From Stigmatella aurantiaca DW4/3-1 (GTDB taxonomy: Bacteria; Myxococcota; Myxococcia; Myxococcales; Myxococcaceae): 64,000 bases of DNA. The notes beneath the pieces were generated by a model. It was not told the origin of the DNA. It ran no database searches and was given only the letters and a program-made list of their open reading frames with translations. Each line of letters opens with the position of its first letter. The first letter of the stretch is position 1. The translations under genes were made by a program, and so were the position numbers. This document shows positions 24,216 to 33,125 of this stretch, piece after piece. The DNA lies in the NCBI RefSeq assembly GCF_000165485.1, contig NC_014623.1, positions 1,383,501 to 1,447,500 of the forward strand. The letters are read 5' to 3'.

Positions 24216-24620
24216 CTACTCCGCGCCGTGCTCGGAGATGTTGAAGAACGATTTGATGACGCGCTCGCAGTGCACTTCCCAGATGACCACCTGGCCCTGC
24301 TGGATGAAGTAGCTGTCCCCGGGCCGGTACGTGTGGGTCTGTCCACTTTCATCGGTGAGGGTGACCTCGCCCTCCAGGATGGTGGCGTGCTCGGTGAAGG
24401 GGAACGTCACCTCCACCCGCCCCTGGGTCGCCATGAAGAGCCCCGCGGTCATCGGCCCCGCTCGGAAATCAACGCGCGTGAAAATTTCCGGCCGGCCTCC
24501 CAGGGTCTTGCCCCCGAGGTTCTCGGGCGCGCCCAATGAAACGAGCTGAGAAATGTCCTGGATGGTCCCAGGTGAGCACACGTTCATCCGGCGCGCACGT
24601 ACCGCATTGCTCGAGGTCAT
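24216..24620 (-). CDS. Small cupin-domain protein
   Basis: A 134-residue single-cupin protein. It has a beta-barrel core with RPGDSYFIQQG and the short-barrel style of the DUF861/EutQ-like cupins. Metal-binding residues are sparse: HATILEGEVTL and WEVHCER. These cupins often act on ureide-type or small carboxylate compounds, or serve as ligand-binding proteins; no substrate can be named. A good ribosome site (GGGAGGAG) precedes ATG 24620, and an AT-rich stretch (24650-24665) upstream probably carries its promoter. It converges on the barrel-type gene with 5 bases between them. Confidence 0.75.
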   Translation of the reverse strand: MTSSNAVRARRMNVCSPGTIQDISQLVSLGAPENLGGKTLGGRPEIFTRVDFRAGPMTAGLFMATQGRVEVTFPFTEHATILEGEVTLTDESGQTHTYRPGDSYFIQQGQVVIWEVHCERVIKSFFNISEHGAE

Positions 24621-24744
24621 GACTCCTCCCTAGGTAAAGCGGCGAGGATAATCTTTTTTTCAATCAGGTGACGATTGGCCGCATGCGGTGGACGACGGCT
24701 AGTCAAGGGCTCGCCTGATGCGACGGCCTGGAGTCCAGGAGCGT

Positions 24745-25389
24745 TCATGGGGGGCTCGTACCTTTGCCGTACGCGCGTGCGATTGCGCTGTCGGTGATGA
24801 GAAGGTGTCTGGGTTGGGCGCGGATTCGCTCGAACCACGCGTGGAGTGCCGGGTAGCCGCTCAAGTCAAAGCGTCCTTCGTGCGCCACGTGCGTGTAAGC
24901 ATACAGTGCGATGTCAGCGAGGCTGTAATGCTCACCGGCGAAGAAGGGGTGTTGTTGCAAATGCCCCTCCATGACGTCCAAAGCAGCATAGCCCTTGCGG
25001 GTGCGCTCTTCGACTTCGTGCTCCTTGCCCATGGGCACACCGAACAAGGAGTGCCATGCGCGCAACACGGCGATGTAGGGCTCGTGGCTGTACTGCTCGA
25101 AGAACATCCACTGGAGCATCCGTGCGCGCTCCCGCCGGCCGGTGGGAATGAAGGGCGTTCCTTCCGCGAAGTACCAGAGGATGGCGTTGGACTCGGCGAG
25201 GAAGACACCGGGCTCCAACTCCACGGTGGGCACCCGGGCCGCGGGGTTCTTGGCCTTGAACTCGGGCGTCTGGGCCGCGCCGGCCAGCAGGTCCATCTCC
25301 ACTGTTTCAAAGGGGAGGCCGAGCTGGTGCAGCAGCAGGCGGACCTTGTAGCAATTTCCGGAAGGTGCGTACTGGTAGAGCTTGATCAT
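24745..25389 (-). CDS. Glutathione S-transferase
   Basis: A 214-residue cytosolic GST. The N-terminal thioredoxin-like domain (residues 1-78) shows the active-site region YAPSGNCYKVRLLL and the cis-Pro motif ARVPTVEL plus LAESNAILWYF, which bind glutathione. The C-terminal helical domain follows (FFAGEHYSLADIALYAY, the usual N-capping/hydrophobic staple segment). The length is normal. It probably conjugates or reduces small electrophiles. It reads toward the cupin gene with 124 bases between, and the stop region of the adjacent TrkA gene lies 34 bases upstream of its start. Confidence 0.93.
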   Translation of the reverse strand: MIKLYQYAPSGNCYKVRLLLHQLGLPFETVEMDLLAGAAQTPEFKAKNPAARVPTVELEPGVFLAESNAILWYFAEGTPFIPTGRRERARMLQWMFFEQYSHEPYIAVLRAWHSLFGVPMGKEHEVEERTRKGYAALDVMEGHLQQHPFFAGEHYSLADIALYAYTHVAHEGRFDLSGYPALHAWFERIRAQPRHLLITDSAIARAYGKGTSPP

Positions 25390-25423
25390 GGCGGGGCGAC
25401 CGTATGCCTCTGCCGGGCCGCCG

Positions 25424-26557
25424 TCAGCGTCCGAAGATCCCTTTTCGTTTGGCGGTGGGCGTCCCGACTTGGGCGCGCGAGAGGCGCTGGCCGAGGATGC
25501 GGCTCATCTCCAGCGCCACCGAGGGGTTGGCCATCACCATGCCCCGGAAATCCTCGCGCCCCACCGCCGCCAGCTCGCACGCGCTGGAGGCCAGGGCCGT
25601 GGCCATGCGCGGCTCGCCGGTGAGCAGCGCCAGTTCGCCGAAGAAGCCGCCCGGGCCCACCATTCCCATCACCTGGCCTCCGTCGCCCACCAGCTTCACC
25701 TCGCCGGCCAGCACCACGAAGAAGGTCTCGCCCGGATCTCCCCGCTTGAAGATCTCCGCGCCCGCGGGCCGCTGGAGGAACTCCGCCCCCCGGGCCACCC
25801 CCGCCAGGTGCTCGTCGCTCAGCGGCGTGAGGAAGTCCACCTTGCGCAGGGCCTGCGTGAGCGGGGTGATGCTGGCGGCCAGCGAGGGCTCCGCCGTGAG
25901 AAAGTCCACCACCTGCGCCAGTTGGGCGCGGCGTGCCACGAGGATGACGGTGTGCCCGGCGCGCAAGAGGGTGTTTCCATCGGGCACCGCCGTGTGCCCC
26001 TCCGGATCCACCACGCCGATGAAGAGGCTCTCCTTGGGGAAGCCCTCCATGGCGCGCACCTGGGCCACCGTCTTGCCCGCCACCAGCGCCCGTCCGGGGA
26101 TGGCCAGCTCGAACAGGAGCGTCTGCCCATCGGCCAGCGGCAGCGAGCCCTCCACCTGCGGGAAGTCGATGGCCGTGGTCATCTTCGCCACCACCACCTC
26201 CGCCTCCGCCACCAGCTCCTTCACCCCGGCGAGCCGGTAGGCCTCGCGGTAGCGGGTGTCCAGCATGCGCACCATGAGCCGCGCCCCGGACATGCTGCGC
26301 ACCAGCATGGCGAAGGCCAGGTTCTCCGGATCCCTTGCCAGCACCCCGGCGGCCACGTCCGCCGTGGCGATGCCCGCGGACTCCAGCACGTGCGGGTCGG
26401 TGGCATCGCCGCAGACCGTCACCACCCCCACCTCATCGAAGAGCCGGGTGCAGATGGCGGCATCCCGCTCGATGACGGTCACGGTGTGCTGCTCGGCGAT
26501 CAATCGCGCCGACAGGACCGAGCCCACCCTGCCTCCTCCCGCGATGACGATCCTCAT
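25424..26557 (-). CDS. TrkA-type NAD-binding protein fused to a cyclic-nucleotide-binding domain
   Basis: A 377-residue cytoplasmic regulator. Residues 1-125 form an RCK_N/TrkA-N Rossmann domain (MRIVIAGGGRVGSVL; acidic residue of the NAD pocket at VIERD). Residues about 130-220 fit RCK_C. Residues about 245-365 are a cNMP-binding domain with the phosphate-binding cassette FFGELALL..EPRMATALA, including the conserved Arg. Its ATG overlaps the stop of the upstream antiporter gene (4 bases). The pair suggests an ion transporter gated by NAD(H) and cyclic nucleotide. Which nucleotide binds cannot be said. Confidence 0.88.
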   Translation of the reverse strand: MRIVIAGGGRVGSVLSARLIAEQHTVTVIERDAAICTRLFDEVGVVTVCGDATDPHVLESAGIATADVAAGVLARDPENLAFAMLVRSMSGARLMVRMLDTRYREAYRLAGVKELVAEAEVVVAKMTTAIDFPQVEGSLPLADGQTLLFELAIPGRALVAGKTVAQVRAMEGFPKESLFIGVVDPEGHTAVPDGNTLLRAGHTVILVARRAQLAQVVDFLTAEPSLAASITPLTQALRKVDFLTPLSDEHLAGVARGAEFLQRPAGAEIFKRGDPGETFFVVLAGEVKLVGDGGQVMGMVGPGGFFGELALLTGEPRMATALASSACELAAVGREDFRGMVMANPSVALEMSRILGQRLSRAQVGTPTAKRKGIFGR

Positions 26558-28143
26558 GAGGTCTTGCTCCCTCCGCCGGGCTCCCCATGCGAGGTGCCGC
26601 GCAGTGCGTGTTCCAGCTCCAACGTCCGTTCATCCAGCCGCGCGAGCATCTCCTCCGCGGTGGCCTCGGGGATGAGCCCGTTGCGCCGCGCCCCCAGCAG
26701 GGCGGTGCGCTCGGCGTCGATGAGGCGGCGCCGCACGGTGATGAGGCTCCGGGCCCCCTGGGCCAGGTGCTGCTCGTTGATCCGCCGCAGCTCCCGCTCC
26801 GCCCGGGCGATGTTCACCTGGTAGTCCCCGCGCAGGTGGTCATACGCCGCCCGGGGGATGAGCCCCTGACCGTGCAGCGTCTCCAACTCGTGGTGCGCGG
26901 CCCGGCTGGCGATGAGGCGCGCCTGTTGCTCGGCCACCTCGAAGGCCACAGGATCCTGCTCCAGCAGGCCCATGCGCCGCAGGAACCCGCCCAGCATCAG
27001 CCCCTGGCCCACCAGCGACAGGAAGGTGACGCCGAAGGCGATGGCCACCAGCAGTTCGCGCGAGGGGGTGTTCGCCGGCAACCCGAGCACCAGGCCGATG
27101 GAGATGGCGCCCTTGATGTTGCCCACCAGGAACACGTGCTGCCAGCGCAGGGGGATGGCCTCGGCGGGGCGCACCCAGCGCAGCAGCAGGAAGGGACGAT
27201 AGATGGCCACCGCGCGGCCGATGAAGATGCACACCACGGCGATGAGCGTCTGCGGCATGTACGCCAGCAGCGTCTCCGGCGGCGTGGAGAGCCCCATCGA
27301 CAGGAAGAGGAAGGTGTTCACCCCGAAGGCGGCGTACTCCCAGAAGGTGTGAATGGCCACCTGGCTCTGGGGGGACACGTCCCGGCGCAGCGTGCCACCC
27401 ACCGTCAACCCGGCGGTGACGCCCGCGATGGCGCCCGAGAGGTGGAACTGTTCGGCGGCGGCGAAGGAGGCGAAGGCCAGCGCCGTGGTGGCCATGATTT
27501 CGGCCAGGGGATCCTCGGTGCGGCGGATGACGAAGCTGGCCAGCAGGCCCAGGGACAGGCCGATGACGGCCCCGCCCAGACTGGCCAGCACCACCCGGCC
27601 GCCGATCAGCGCCAGCGAGGGGCTGTGTCCCCCGGCCACCACCGCGCTGATGGCGGCATAGACGACGAGCGCCGTGCCATCATTGAAGAGGCTCTCGCCC
27701 TGCATGATACCGGACAGCCGCTGGGGCACCGGGGCGCGGCGGAAGGCGTACAGGATGGAGACGGTGTCCGTGACGGCCAGCACGGAGCCCAGCAGCAACG
27801 CGGGCCCCCATGCCAGCGCCAGGGACCAGTGCAGCGTCGCGCCCGTGGCCCCGATGGCCAGCACCATCCCCAGCGTGGCCAGGAGCGCGATGGGCACCGC
27901 GTTGGCGCGCACGTTGGCCAGGTCCGCGGTGATGCCCCCCTCGAAGAGCAGCGCGGGCAGGCAGACCAGGAACACCACCTCCGCGCTCAGCGGGGGGATT
28001 CCGGGCAGCAGGCCGCTCACGGAGATGAGGAGCCCACCCACCACCAGCGCCACGTTGTAGGGAAGGCTCGCGCGCTTGGCGGCGATGGCCACGATGATGG
28101 CCACGACCATCAGGCCAATAATGACGGGCATCTCCAAGTGCAC
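26554..28143 (-). CDS. Sodium (or potassium)/proton antiporter, CPA1 family
   Basis: A 529-residue inner-membrane protein with 11-13 hydrophobic segments in residues 1-410 and a cytoplasmic helical tail of about 120 residues. The ion-binding motif FNDGTALVV, part of the ND motif typical of CPA1 antiporters, lies at about residue 150, after LAVTDTVSILYAF. The tail (AEQQARLIASRAAHHELETL and following) is helical and could carry the regulator. The next gene downstream overlaps by 4 bases and encodes the TrkA/cNMP subunit, so these two probably form one regulated transporter. The minus-strand start ATG 28143 diverges from the subtilase gene. Confidence 0.9.
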   Translation of the reverse strand: MHLEMPVIIGLMVVAIIVAIAAKRASLPYNVALVVGGLLISVSGLLPGIPPLSAEVVFLVCLPALLFEGGITADLANVRANAVPIALLATLGMVLAIGATGATLHWSLALAWGPALLLGSVLAVTDTVSILYAFRRAPVPQRLSGIMQGESLFNDGTALVVYAAISAVVAGGHSPSLALIGGRVVLASLGGAVIGLSLGLLASFVIRRTEDPLAEIMATTALAFASFAAAEQFHLSGAIAGVTAGLTVGGTLRRDVSPQSQVAIHTFWEYAAFGVNTFLFLSMGLSTPPETLLAYMPQTLIAVVCIFIGRAVAIYRPFLLLRWVRPAEAIPLRWQHVFLVGNIKGAISIGLVLGLPANTPSRELLVAIAFGVTFLSLVGQGLMLGGFLRRMGLLEQDPVAFEVAEQQARLIASRAAHHELETLHGQGLIPRAAYDHLRGDYQVNIARAERELRRINEQHLAQGARSLITVRRRLIDAERTALLGARRNGLIPEATAEEMLARLDERTLELEHALRGTSHGEPGGGSKTS

Positions 28144-28326
28144 GGTGCTTCGCTACCTCCAGTGGAAGGCGAATGGGAGGAGCCTCTCATCCTTCCGGTG
28201 CTGCCGCACGCCCGGAGGTGGGCCCCTCTCCGCCTCGCGGACGACTGTACGGACTGCAAGTGAATCTGTCATCCTTCCGGGACATCCTCGAAATACATCG
28301 TGATTGTGAAAATAGGAGGAAGGCCG

Positions 28327-31300
28327 ATGTCCACGTCGCCTCGAACCCTCGCTGCCCTGCTCGGTGCAGGCATGCTGCTCTCGTGTGGAGAGCGCCCTGA
28401 ACCGGGACCCGCGCCCGGAGCGGGGGTGTCCTCCTTCTCACGGGCGCTCGACGCGGCCCCAAGCCGAGGCACGCGGCTCCACCGGGCTGGAGAGGCGGGC
28501 ATTGCAGGCCGATACATCGTCGTCTTCTCCGGCCAGGAGTCCCAGCGGCTGAGGGCCTCGCCGATGGAGGTGCGCAAGGCCTCGGAGACGCTCTCCCGGG
28601 CCTATGGCGCCTCCGTGCGGCGCGTGTATTCGAGCGCCCTGAAGGGCTTCTCCGCCGAGCTCTCGGAGGCCGAGGCGCTGCGCATGAGCGAGGATCCGCG
28701 CGTGCGCTACATCGAGCAGGAGCGCGTCTTCACCCTCCATGGAACGCAGAGCGGCGCCACCTGGGGCCTGGATCGCCTGGACCAGCGCGAACTGCCGTTG
28801 GATGGCCAGTATCATTATGAGTACACGGGGGCGGGGGTCCACGCGTATGTGCTCGACACGGGCATCCGGGACACCCACGTCGAGTTCACCGGACGGATGG
28901 GCAACGGCTTCGATGCCGTCAGCGGCCAGAACCCCACGGACTGCCATGGCCATGGTACCCACGTGGCGGGCACGCTGGGCGGCACCACGTATGGCGTGGC
29001 CAAGGACGTGACGCTCCACGCGGTGCGGATGATCGACTGCTCGGGAGAGGGGACCTTGGAGCAGCTCCTGTCGGGCATCGACTGGGTCTCCGCGAACCAC
29101 GTGAAGCCGGCCGTGGTCAACATGAGCCTCGGGGCCGAGGGCACCCAGGCCGTCGATGACGCGGTGACGGAGTCCATCGCGCAGGGCATCACCTACGTGG
29201 TCTCGGCGGGCAACGAGGGCTGGGACGCGTGCGCCAAGTCGCCCGCGCGCACCCCGCAGGCCCTCACCGTGGGCGCCACGGACAGCTTCGACCAGCGCTC
29301 CTTCTTCTCCAACTTCGGCACGTGCGTGGACCTGTTCGCCCCGGGCGAGGAAATCACCTCCGCCTGGCACACCTCGGACACGGACACGGTGGCCGAGAGC
29401 GGCACCTCCATGGCCTCTCCGCACGTGGCGGGCGCCGCCGCGCTCTACCTGGAGGGGCACCCCCAGGCCACCCCCGCCGAGGTCAACGAGGAGCTCATTG
29501 CCCGTTCCACGCGAGGGCTGGTGGTGGATCCCGGGGATGGTTCGCCGGATGTGCTGCTCCATGCGGCCTGCATGGGCTCGGGCGACAGGGTGAAGCCTCA
29601 GGTGACGCTCACCTCCCCGGAGGAGGGCGCGGTGCTCACCGGACTGGTGACGCTCTCGGCCACCGCCAGTGACGATGTGCTCGTCACCCGCGTGGAGTTC
29701 TACCGGGACGGGCAGCTCCTCGGCACCGTCACGCAGGCCCCCTACACGTGGAGCTGGGACAGCAACGAAGCGGACAACGGGGCCCACACGCTGGGCGTGA
29801 GGGCCTTCGACGCGGGCTGCAACAGCCACTACGCCTCGGTCAACGTCACCCTTCAGAACGCGGGCAAGGCCGCCTTCGACGAGGCCCTGGGAACGCCTCG
29901 CTGCGCGGTGGTGACCAGCCAGTGTGACTCGGCGGGCCTGCTGGTGGGCCGTGGGGCGATGGGCCCCGAGACGCATGCGCCCAACACCCTGTTGAGCGCA
30001 TGCCCGGATGGGGACGAGGGCTGGTACCAGTTCGATGGCTCGCTCGAGCGGCTCAAGGTGGTGCGGCAGGATGGGACGCTGTTCGCCGCGGGCAAGCAGG
30101 TGAACATCGAGACGACCTTCTACGCGGGGCTCTTCGGTGAGGTGGAACGGCTGGACCTGTACTCCGCCTCCAACATCCATGCGCCCGACTGGCGGTACAT
30201 CACCACGGTGATGCCGGTGGACTACGGGCTGAACACGCTGTCCACCCGCTTCATCCTCCCGGGGGGCAGCGAGCAGGTGATCCGCGCGGTCTACCGGACG
30301 ACGGGGAACCCGGGCCCCTGCGTGGTGGGCCCCATGAATGACCATGACGACCTGGTGTTCATGGTGGGCGAGGAGCAGGACACCGTGCCTCCCACGGCCA
30401 AGCTCACCGCTCCCGCCGCGGGTGCCACCCTCAAGGGCACCGTCAAGCTCACCGCGACGGCGAGCGACAACTTCGGCGTCACCCACGTGGAGTTCTACGC
30501 CGGGAGCACGTTCCTGGCGGCCACCTCCACGGAGCCCTTCGCCTTCTCCTGGAACACGGCGCTGGTCCCCAATGGGCCCACGCAGCTCTCCGTCCGGGCC
30601 TATGACGCGGTGGGCCTGGTGGGCAGCTCGGCTCCGATCACGGTGACCCTCGACAACGATCTGACGCCGCCCGAGGTCAGCTTCACGGCCCCCGCGGCAG
30701 GCGCCGTCGTCAAGGACTCCGTGACCCTGTCCGTGACGGCCACCGACAACGTGCGGGTGGCCCGCGTGGAGTTCTACAAGGACGACACGAAGCTGGGGAG
30801 CGACACCACCGCCCCCTACAGCTACACCTGGTCCACCCGTTCGAGCGCCAATGGCCCCTACACGCTGAGCGCCAAGGCCTTCGACGCGGCAGGCAACGTC
30901 GGCACCGCCGTGCGGACGGTCACGGTCGAGAACGACTACGTCCCTCCCACCGCGTCCCTGACCAGTCCGGTCGCGAGCCAGAGCGTGAAGGGCACGGTGA
31001 CGTTCACGGCGTCGGCCAGCGACAACGTGGGCGTGGTGCGGGTGGCCTTCTTCATCGACGGCGTTCAGGCGGGGTCGGACAGCACGGCGCCTTACTCCCT
31101 GAGCTACAACACCCGGCTCAAGGCCAACGGTGTCCGGTTGCTCCAGGCGAAGGCGTACGACGCCATGGGGAACGAGGGGGAGTCGGAGCCGGTGAGCGTC
31201 ACGTTCGACAATGACCTCACCCCCCCCACGGTCGTGCTCACCAGCCCCGGGGAAGGCGAGACGCTGACGGGAACCGTGACCTTCACGGCCGATGCCAGCG

Positions 31301-31773
31301 ACAACGTGGGGATCTCCTGGGTGAGCTTCTGCATCGATGGCTCGCAGTTGGCCACGGACAGCACGCCTCCCTTCACCCTGAGCTACAACACGCGCGGCAA
31401 GGCCAACGGGGTGCGGGTCATCACGGCGAGGGCCTACGACGGGGTGAACCCCGTGAGCATCTCGCAGGAGGTTCGGGTGACGTTCGACAATGACCTGACC
31501 TTGCCCACCACGAGCATCCTTTCGCCCGTGAGCGATGCGACGGTGTCGGGCACGGTGCTGATCGAAGCGGAAGCCAGTGACGACCGGGGCGTCACCTTGG
31601 TGGAGTTCTATGTAGGAGGCGCGTTGAAGGGCTCCGCCACCGCGCCGCCGTACACCTATTCCTGGGACACCTCCAAGTCGGCCGTGGGCACCGTGCGGCT
31701 GATGACCAAGGCCTGGGACGCGGCAGGGAACTTCAAGACCAGCGCGACCCTCCCGGTAAAAGTGGTCCGCTGA
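28327..31773 (+). CDS. Lipoprotein subtilisin-like serine protease with Ig-like repeats
   Basis: A 1148-residue protein from ATG 28327, which has TAGGAGGAA just upstream. A lipoprotein signal (lipobox LLSC, Cys at about residue 20) precedes an inhibitor I9 propeptide (GRYIVVF to about residue 135) and the S8 catalytic domain with the full triad: D177 (VLDTGIRD), H209 (GHGTHVAG) and S361 (GTSMASPH). Six Ig-like repeats of about 90 residues (pattern SPxxGAxxxGTVTLxAxASDNxGVxxVEF) fill the rest, but an unrelated Cys-containing block of about 150 residues separates the first from the other five. The enzyme is probably surface-attached, feeding on external protein. A strong hairpin follows its stop. 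Confidence 0.93.
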   Translation: MSTSPRTLAALLGAGMLLSCGERPEPGPAPGAGVSSFSRALDAAPSRGTRLHRAGEAGIAGRYIVVFSGQESQRLRASPMEVRKASETLSRAYGASVRRVYSSALKGFSAELSEAEALRMSEDPRVRYIEQERVFTLHGTQSGATWGLDRLDQRELPLDGQYHYEYTGAGVHAYVLDTGIRDTHVEFTGRMGNGFDAVSGQNPTDCHGHGTHVAGTLGGTTYGVAKDVTLHAVRMIDCSGEGTLEQLLSGIDWVSANHVKPAVVNMSLGAEGTQAVDDAVTESIAQGITYVVSAGNEGWDACAKSPARTPQALTVGATDSFDQRSFFSNFGTCVDLFAPGEEITSAWHTSDTDTVAESGTSMASPHVAGAAALYLEGHPQATPAEVNEELIARSTRGLVVDPGDGSPDVLLHAACMGSGDRVKPQVTLTSPEEGAVLTGLVTLSATASDDVLVTRVEFYRDGQLLGTVTQAPYTWSWDSNEADNGAHTLGVRAFDAGCNSHYASVNVTLQNAGKAAFDEALGTPRCAVVTSQCDSAGLLVGRGAMGPETHAPNTLLSACPDGDEGWYQFDGSLERLKVVRQDGTLFAAGKQVNIETTFYAGLFGEVERLDLYSASNIHAPDWRYITTVMPVDYGLNTLSTRFILPGGSEQVIRAVYRTTGNPGPCVVGPMNDHDDLVFMVGEEQDTVPPTAKLTAPAAGATLKGTVKLTATASDNFGVTHVEFYAGSTFLAATSTEPFAFSWNTALVPNGPTQLSVRAYDAVGLVGSSAPITVTLDNDLTPPEVSFTAPAAGAVVKDSVTLSVTATDNVRVARVEFYKDDTKLGSDTTAPYSYTWSTRSSANGPYTLSAKAFDAAGNVGTAVRTVTVENDYVPPTASLTSPVASQSVKGTVTFTASASDNVGVVRVAFFIDGVQAGSDSTAPYSLSYNTRLKANGVRLLQAKAYDAMGNEGESEPVSVTFDNDLTPPTVVLTSPGEGETLTGTVTFTADASDNVGISWVSFCIDGSQLATDSTPPFTLSYNTRGKANGVRVITARAYDGVNPVSISQEVRVTFDNDLTLPTTSILSPVSDATVSGTVLIEAEASDDRGVTLVEFYVGGALKGSATAPPYTYSWDTSKSAVGTVRLMTKAWDAAGNFKTSATLPVKVVR

Positions 31774-31787
31774 GCACGGACCGTGCG

Positions 31788-31818
31788 CCTCGGCCGCAGA
31801 GCAGGCCTGCGGCCGAGG
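31788..31818 (+). terminator. Hairpin terminator after the subtilase gene
   Basis: A perfect 11-bp inverted repeat, CCTCGGCCGCA and TGCGGCCGAGG, encloses a 9-base loop, 14 bases after the subtilase stop codon. There is no T tract, so termination may be weak or need Rho. It also lies in the upstream region of the PfpI gene. Confidence 0.6.
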
Positions 31819-31905
31819 GGAGGGTTGCTTGGGCAGAAGCCCTCCGTTGTCGCCTCCTCAGACGTGGGCACCTTCTTGGGAGGACCCATTCACCAGGAGG
31901 GACGC

Positions 31906-32457
31906 ATGGCTCGGATCATGTTCATCGTGGCTTCTGACTTCGAGGACTCGGAATTCCGTGTTCCCTATGACCGGGTGAAAGAGGCGGGGCACGAAGCGGT
32001 CATCGTGGGCTCGGAGGCGGGCAAGAAGCTCAAGGGCAAGAAGGGCAAGGAGTCCATCATCGTGGACCGGGCCGCCCGTCATGTGTCCGCCGAGGAGTTC
32101 GACGCGCTCGTTATTCCGGGAGGTTACTCGCCGGACCACTTGCGCATGGACGCGGATGTGGTGGGGCTGGTCAAGGGCTTCTTCCTGGCGCGCAAGCCCA
32201 TCGCCGCCATCTGCCACGCAGGCTGGATGCTGGCCGAGGCGGGCATCGTCTCGGGGCGGACGGTGACGTCCTACCCCTCCATCAAGACGGACCTCATCAA
32301 CGCGGGCGCGCACTGGGTGGATCGCGAGGTGGTGGAGGATGGTCCCCTCATTACCTCGCGCAAGCCGGATGACCTGGAAGCCTTCTGCGATGCGCTGTTG
32401 CGCCAGGTGGATCAGGGGCGCGTGTCCCAGGCGGAAACGCCACCCGCCCTTCATTGA
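31906..32457 (+). CDS. DJ-1/PfpI-family protein
   Basis: A 183-residue protein of the DJ-1/PfpI superfamily. The nucleophile is Cys103 in the elbow AAICHAGW, with the family opening MARIMFIVASDFEDSEF, the glycine-rich VIPGGYSPDHLR and the partner Glu near residue 14. Such proteins include intracellular peptidases, glyoxalases and chaperones, and the exact activity cannot be told. ATG 31906 is preferred over earlier in-frame codons because CAGGAGGG lies 4 bases upstream. Its 3' end overlaps the minus-strand relic of a MerR regulator. Confidence 0.92.
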   Translation: MARIMFIVASDFEDSEFRVPYDRVKEAGHEAVIVGSEAGKKLKGKKGKESIIVDRAARHVSAEEFDALVIPGGYSPDHLRMDADVVGLVKGFFLARKPIAAICHAGWMLAEAGIVSGRTVTSYPSIKTDLINAGAHWVDREVVEDGPLITSRKPDDLEAFCDALLRQVDQGRVSQAETPPALH

Positions 32458-32820
32458 CCGAGGGCACGCGCGGCGTTGGCCTGAAAGGCCTCCCGCGTGA
32501 ACTGCGCGAGCCCGGGGCGCACCCGGTCGATGTTCTGCGTGAACCGCGAGTCGCTCACGTAGAGCTCGCCGAGCCCCCGGTGCATCTCGGAGGTGTCCGG
32601 TCTTTTCGAGCAGCAGCCGCCGCTGGGTCTTCAAGGTGGCCCGGAGATCGAAGTCCGGGTCGTTCAAGACGCGGATGATCTCCTCCAGCGGGAAGCCGAG
32701 TGCCTTGAAGAAGCGCACCTGCTGGAGCCGTTGAAGGTCCTGCGCTTCATAGCGCCGGTACCCCGCCTCGCTCCGCCCGGAAGGCTTGAGCAGGCCGATC
32801 TCGTCATAACCCCCTTGCGC
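32451..32820 (-). pseudogene. Decayed MerR/TipAS-type transcription regulator
   Basis: On the minus strand, from 32808 the frame reads YDEIGLLKPSGRSEAGYRRY and continues through FFKALGFPLEEIIRVLNDP to LKTQRRLLLEKT, the winged-helix and dimer-helix part of a MerR regulator. The start codon and first helix are missing. After about 32615 the match continues only in another frame (MHRGLGELYVSDSRFTQNI, then a segment ending in AFQANAARALGQ and a stop at 32451), which is the very end of a TipAS-type effector domain. About 60-100 residues of that domain appear to be missing between the two parts. 5' truncation, internal loss and a frameshift make function unlikely. Confidence 0.75.
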
Positions 32821-32890
32821 CGGCCCCCCCCTGCGAAAGGGGAGGAGAGTGCGCTACAAAGGGGGGAGGGACCCACCCGGAGGTGACCCA

Positions 32891-33115
32891 GTGGCTACGG
32901 ACACGAACCGCCGCACCATCGCCGCCCGAGCCGTGGGCCGAGTGCTCAGTGGGCAGGACCGCTACGAGAAAGAGGCCCTGGAGGGAGACCCCGCGAGCCC
33001 GCTCGCCGAAGTGGTGCGGGAGCAGCGGCGCGCGGCGCTCCCGGCCCTTCCCTCCAAGACGAGCTTCGCGGACAAGCTCCAGCAGTCGGCGGCGGGCAAG
33101 AAGCGCACGCCCTGA
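32891..33115 (+). CDS. Small charged protein, unknown function
   Basis: About 74 residues from GTG 32891, chosen because CGGAGGTGA lies 4-5 bases upstream; the frame is open back to 32849. The protein is polar, alanine-rich and positively charged at both ends (TNRRTIAARAVGRVL; SAAGKKRTP at the C-terminus), probably helical, with no cysteine and no membrane segment. No family is recognised. It ends 10 bases before the stop of the convergent sensor kinase. Confidence 0.6.
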   Translation: MATDTNRRTIAARAVGRVLSGQDRYEKEALEGDPASPLAEVVREQRRAALPALPSKTSFADKLQQSAAGKKRTP

Positions 33116-33125
33116 GCGCGGGCCT

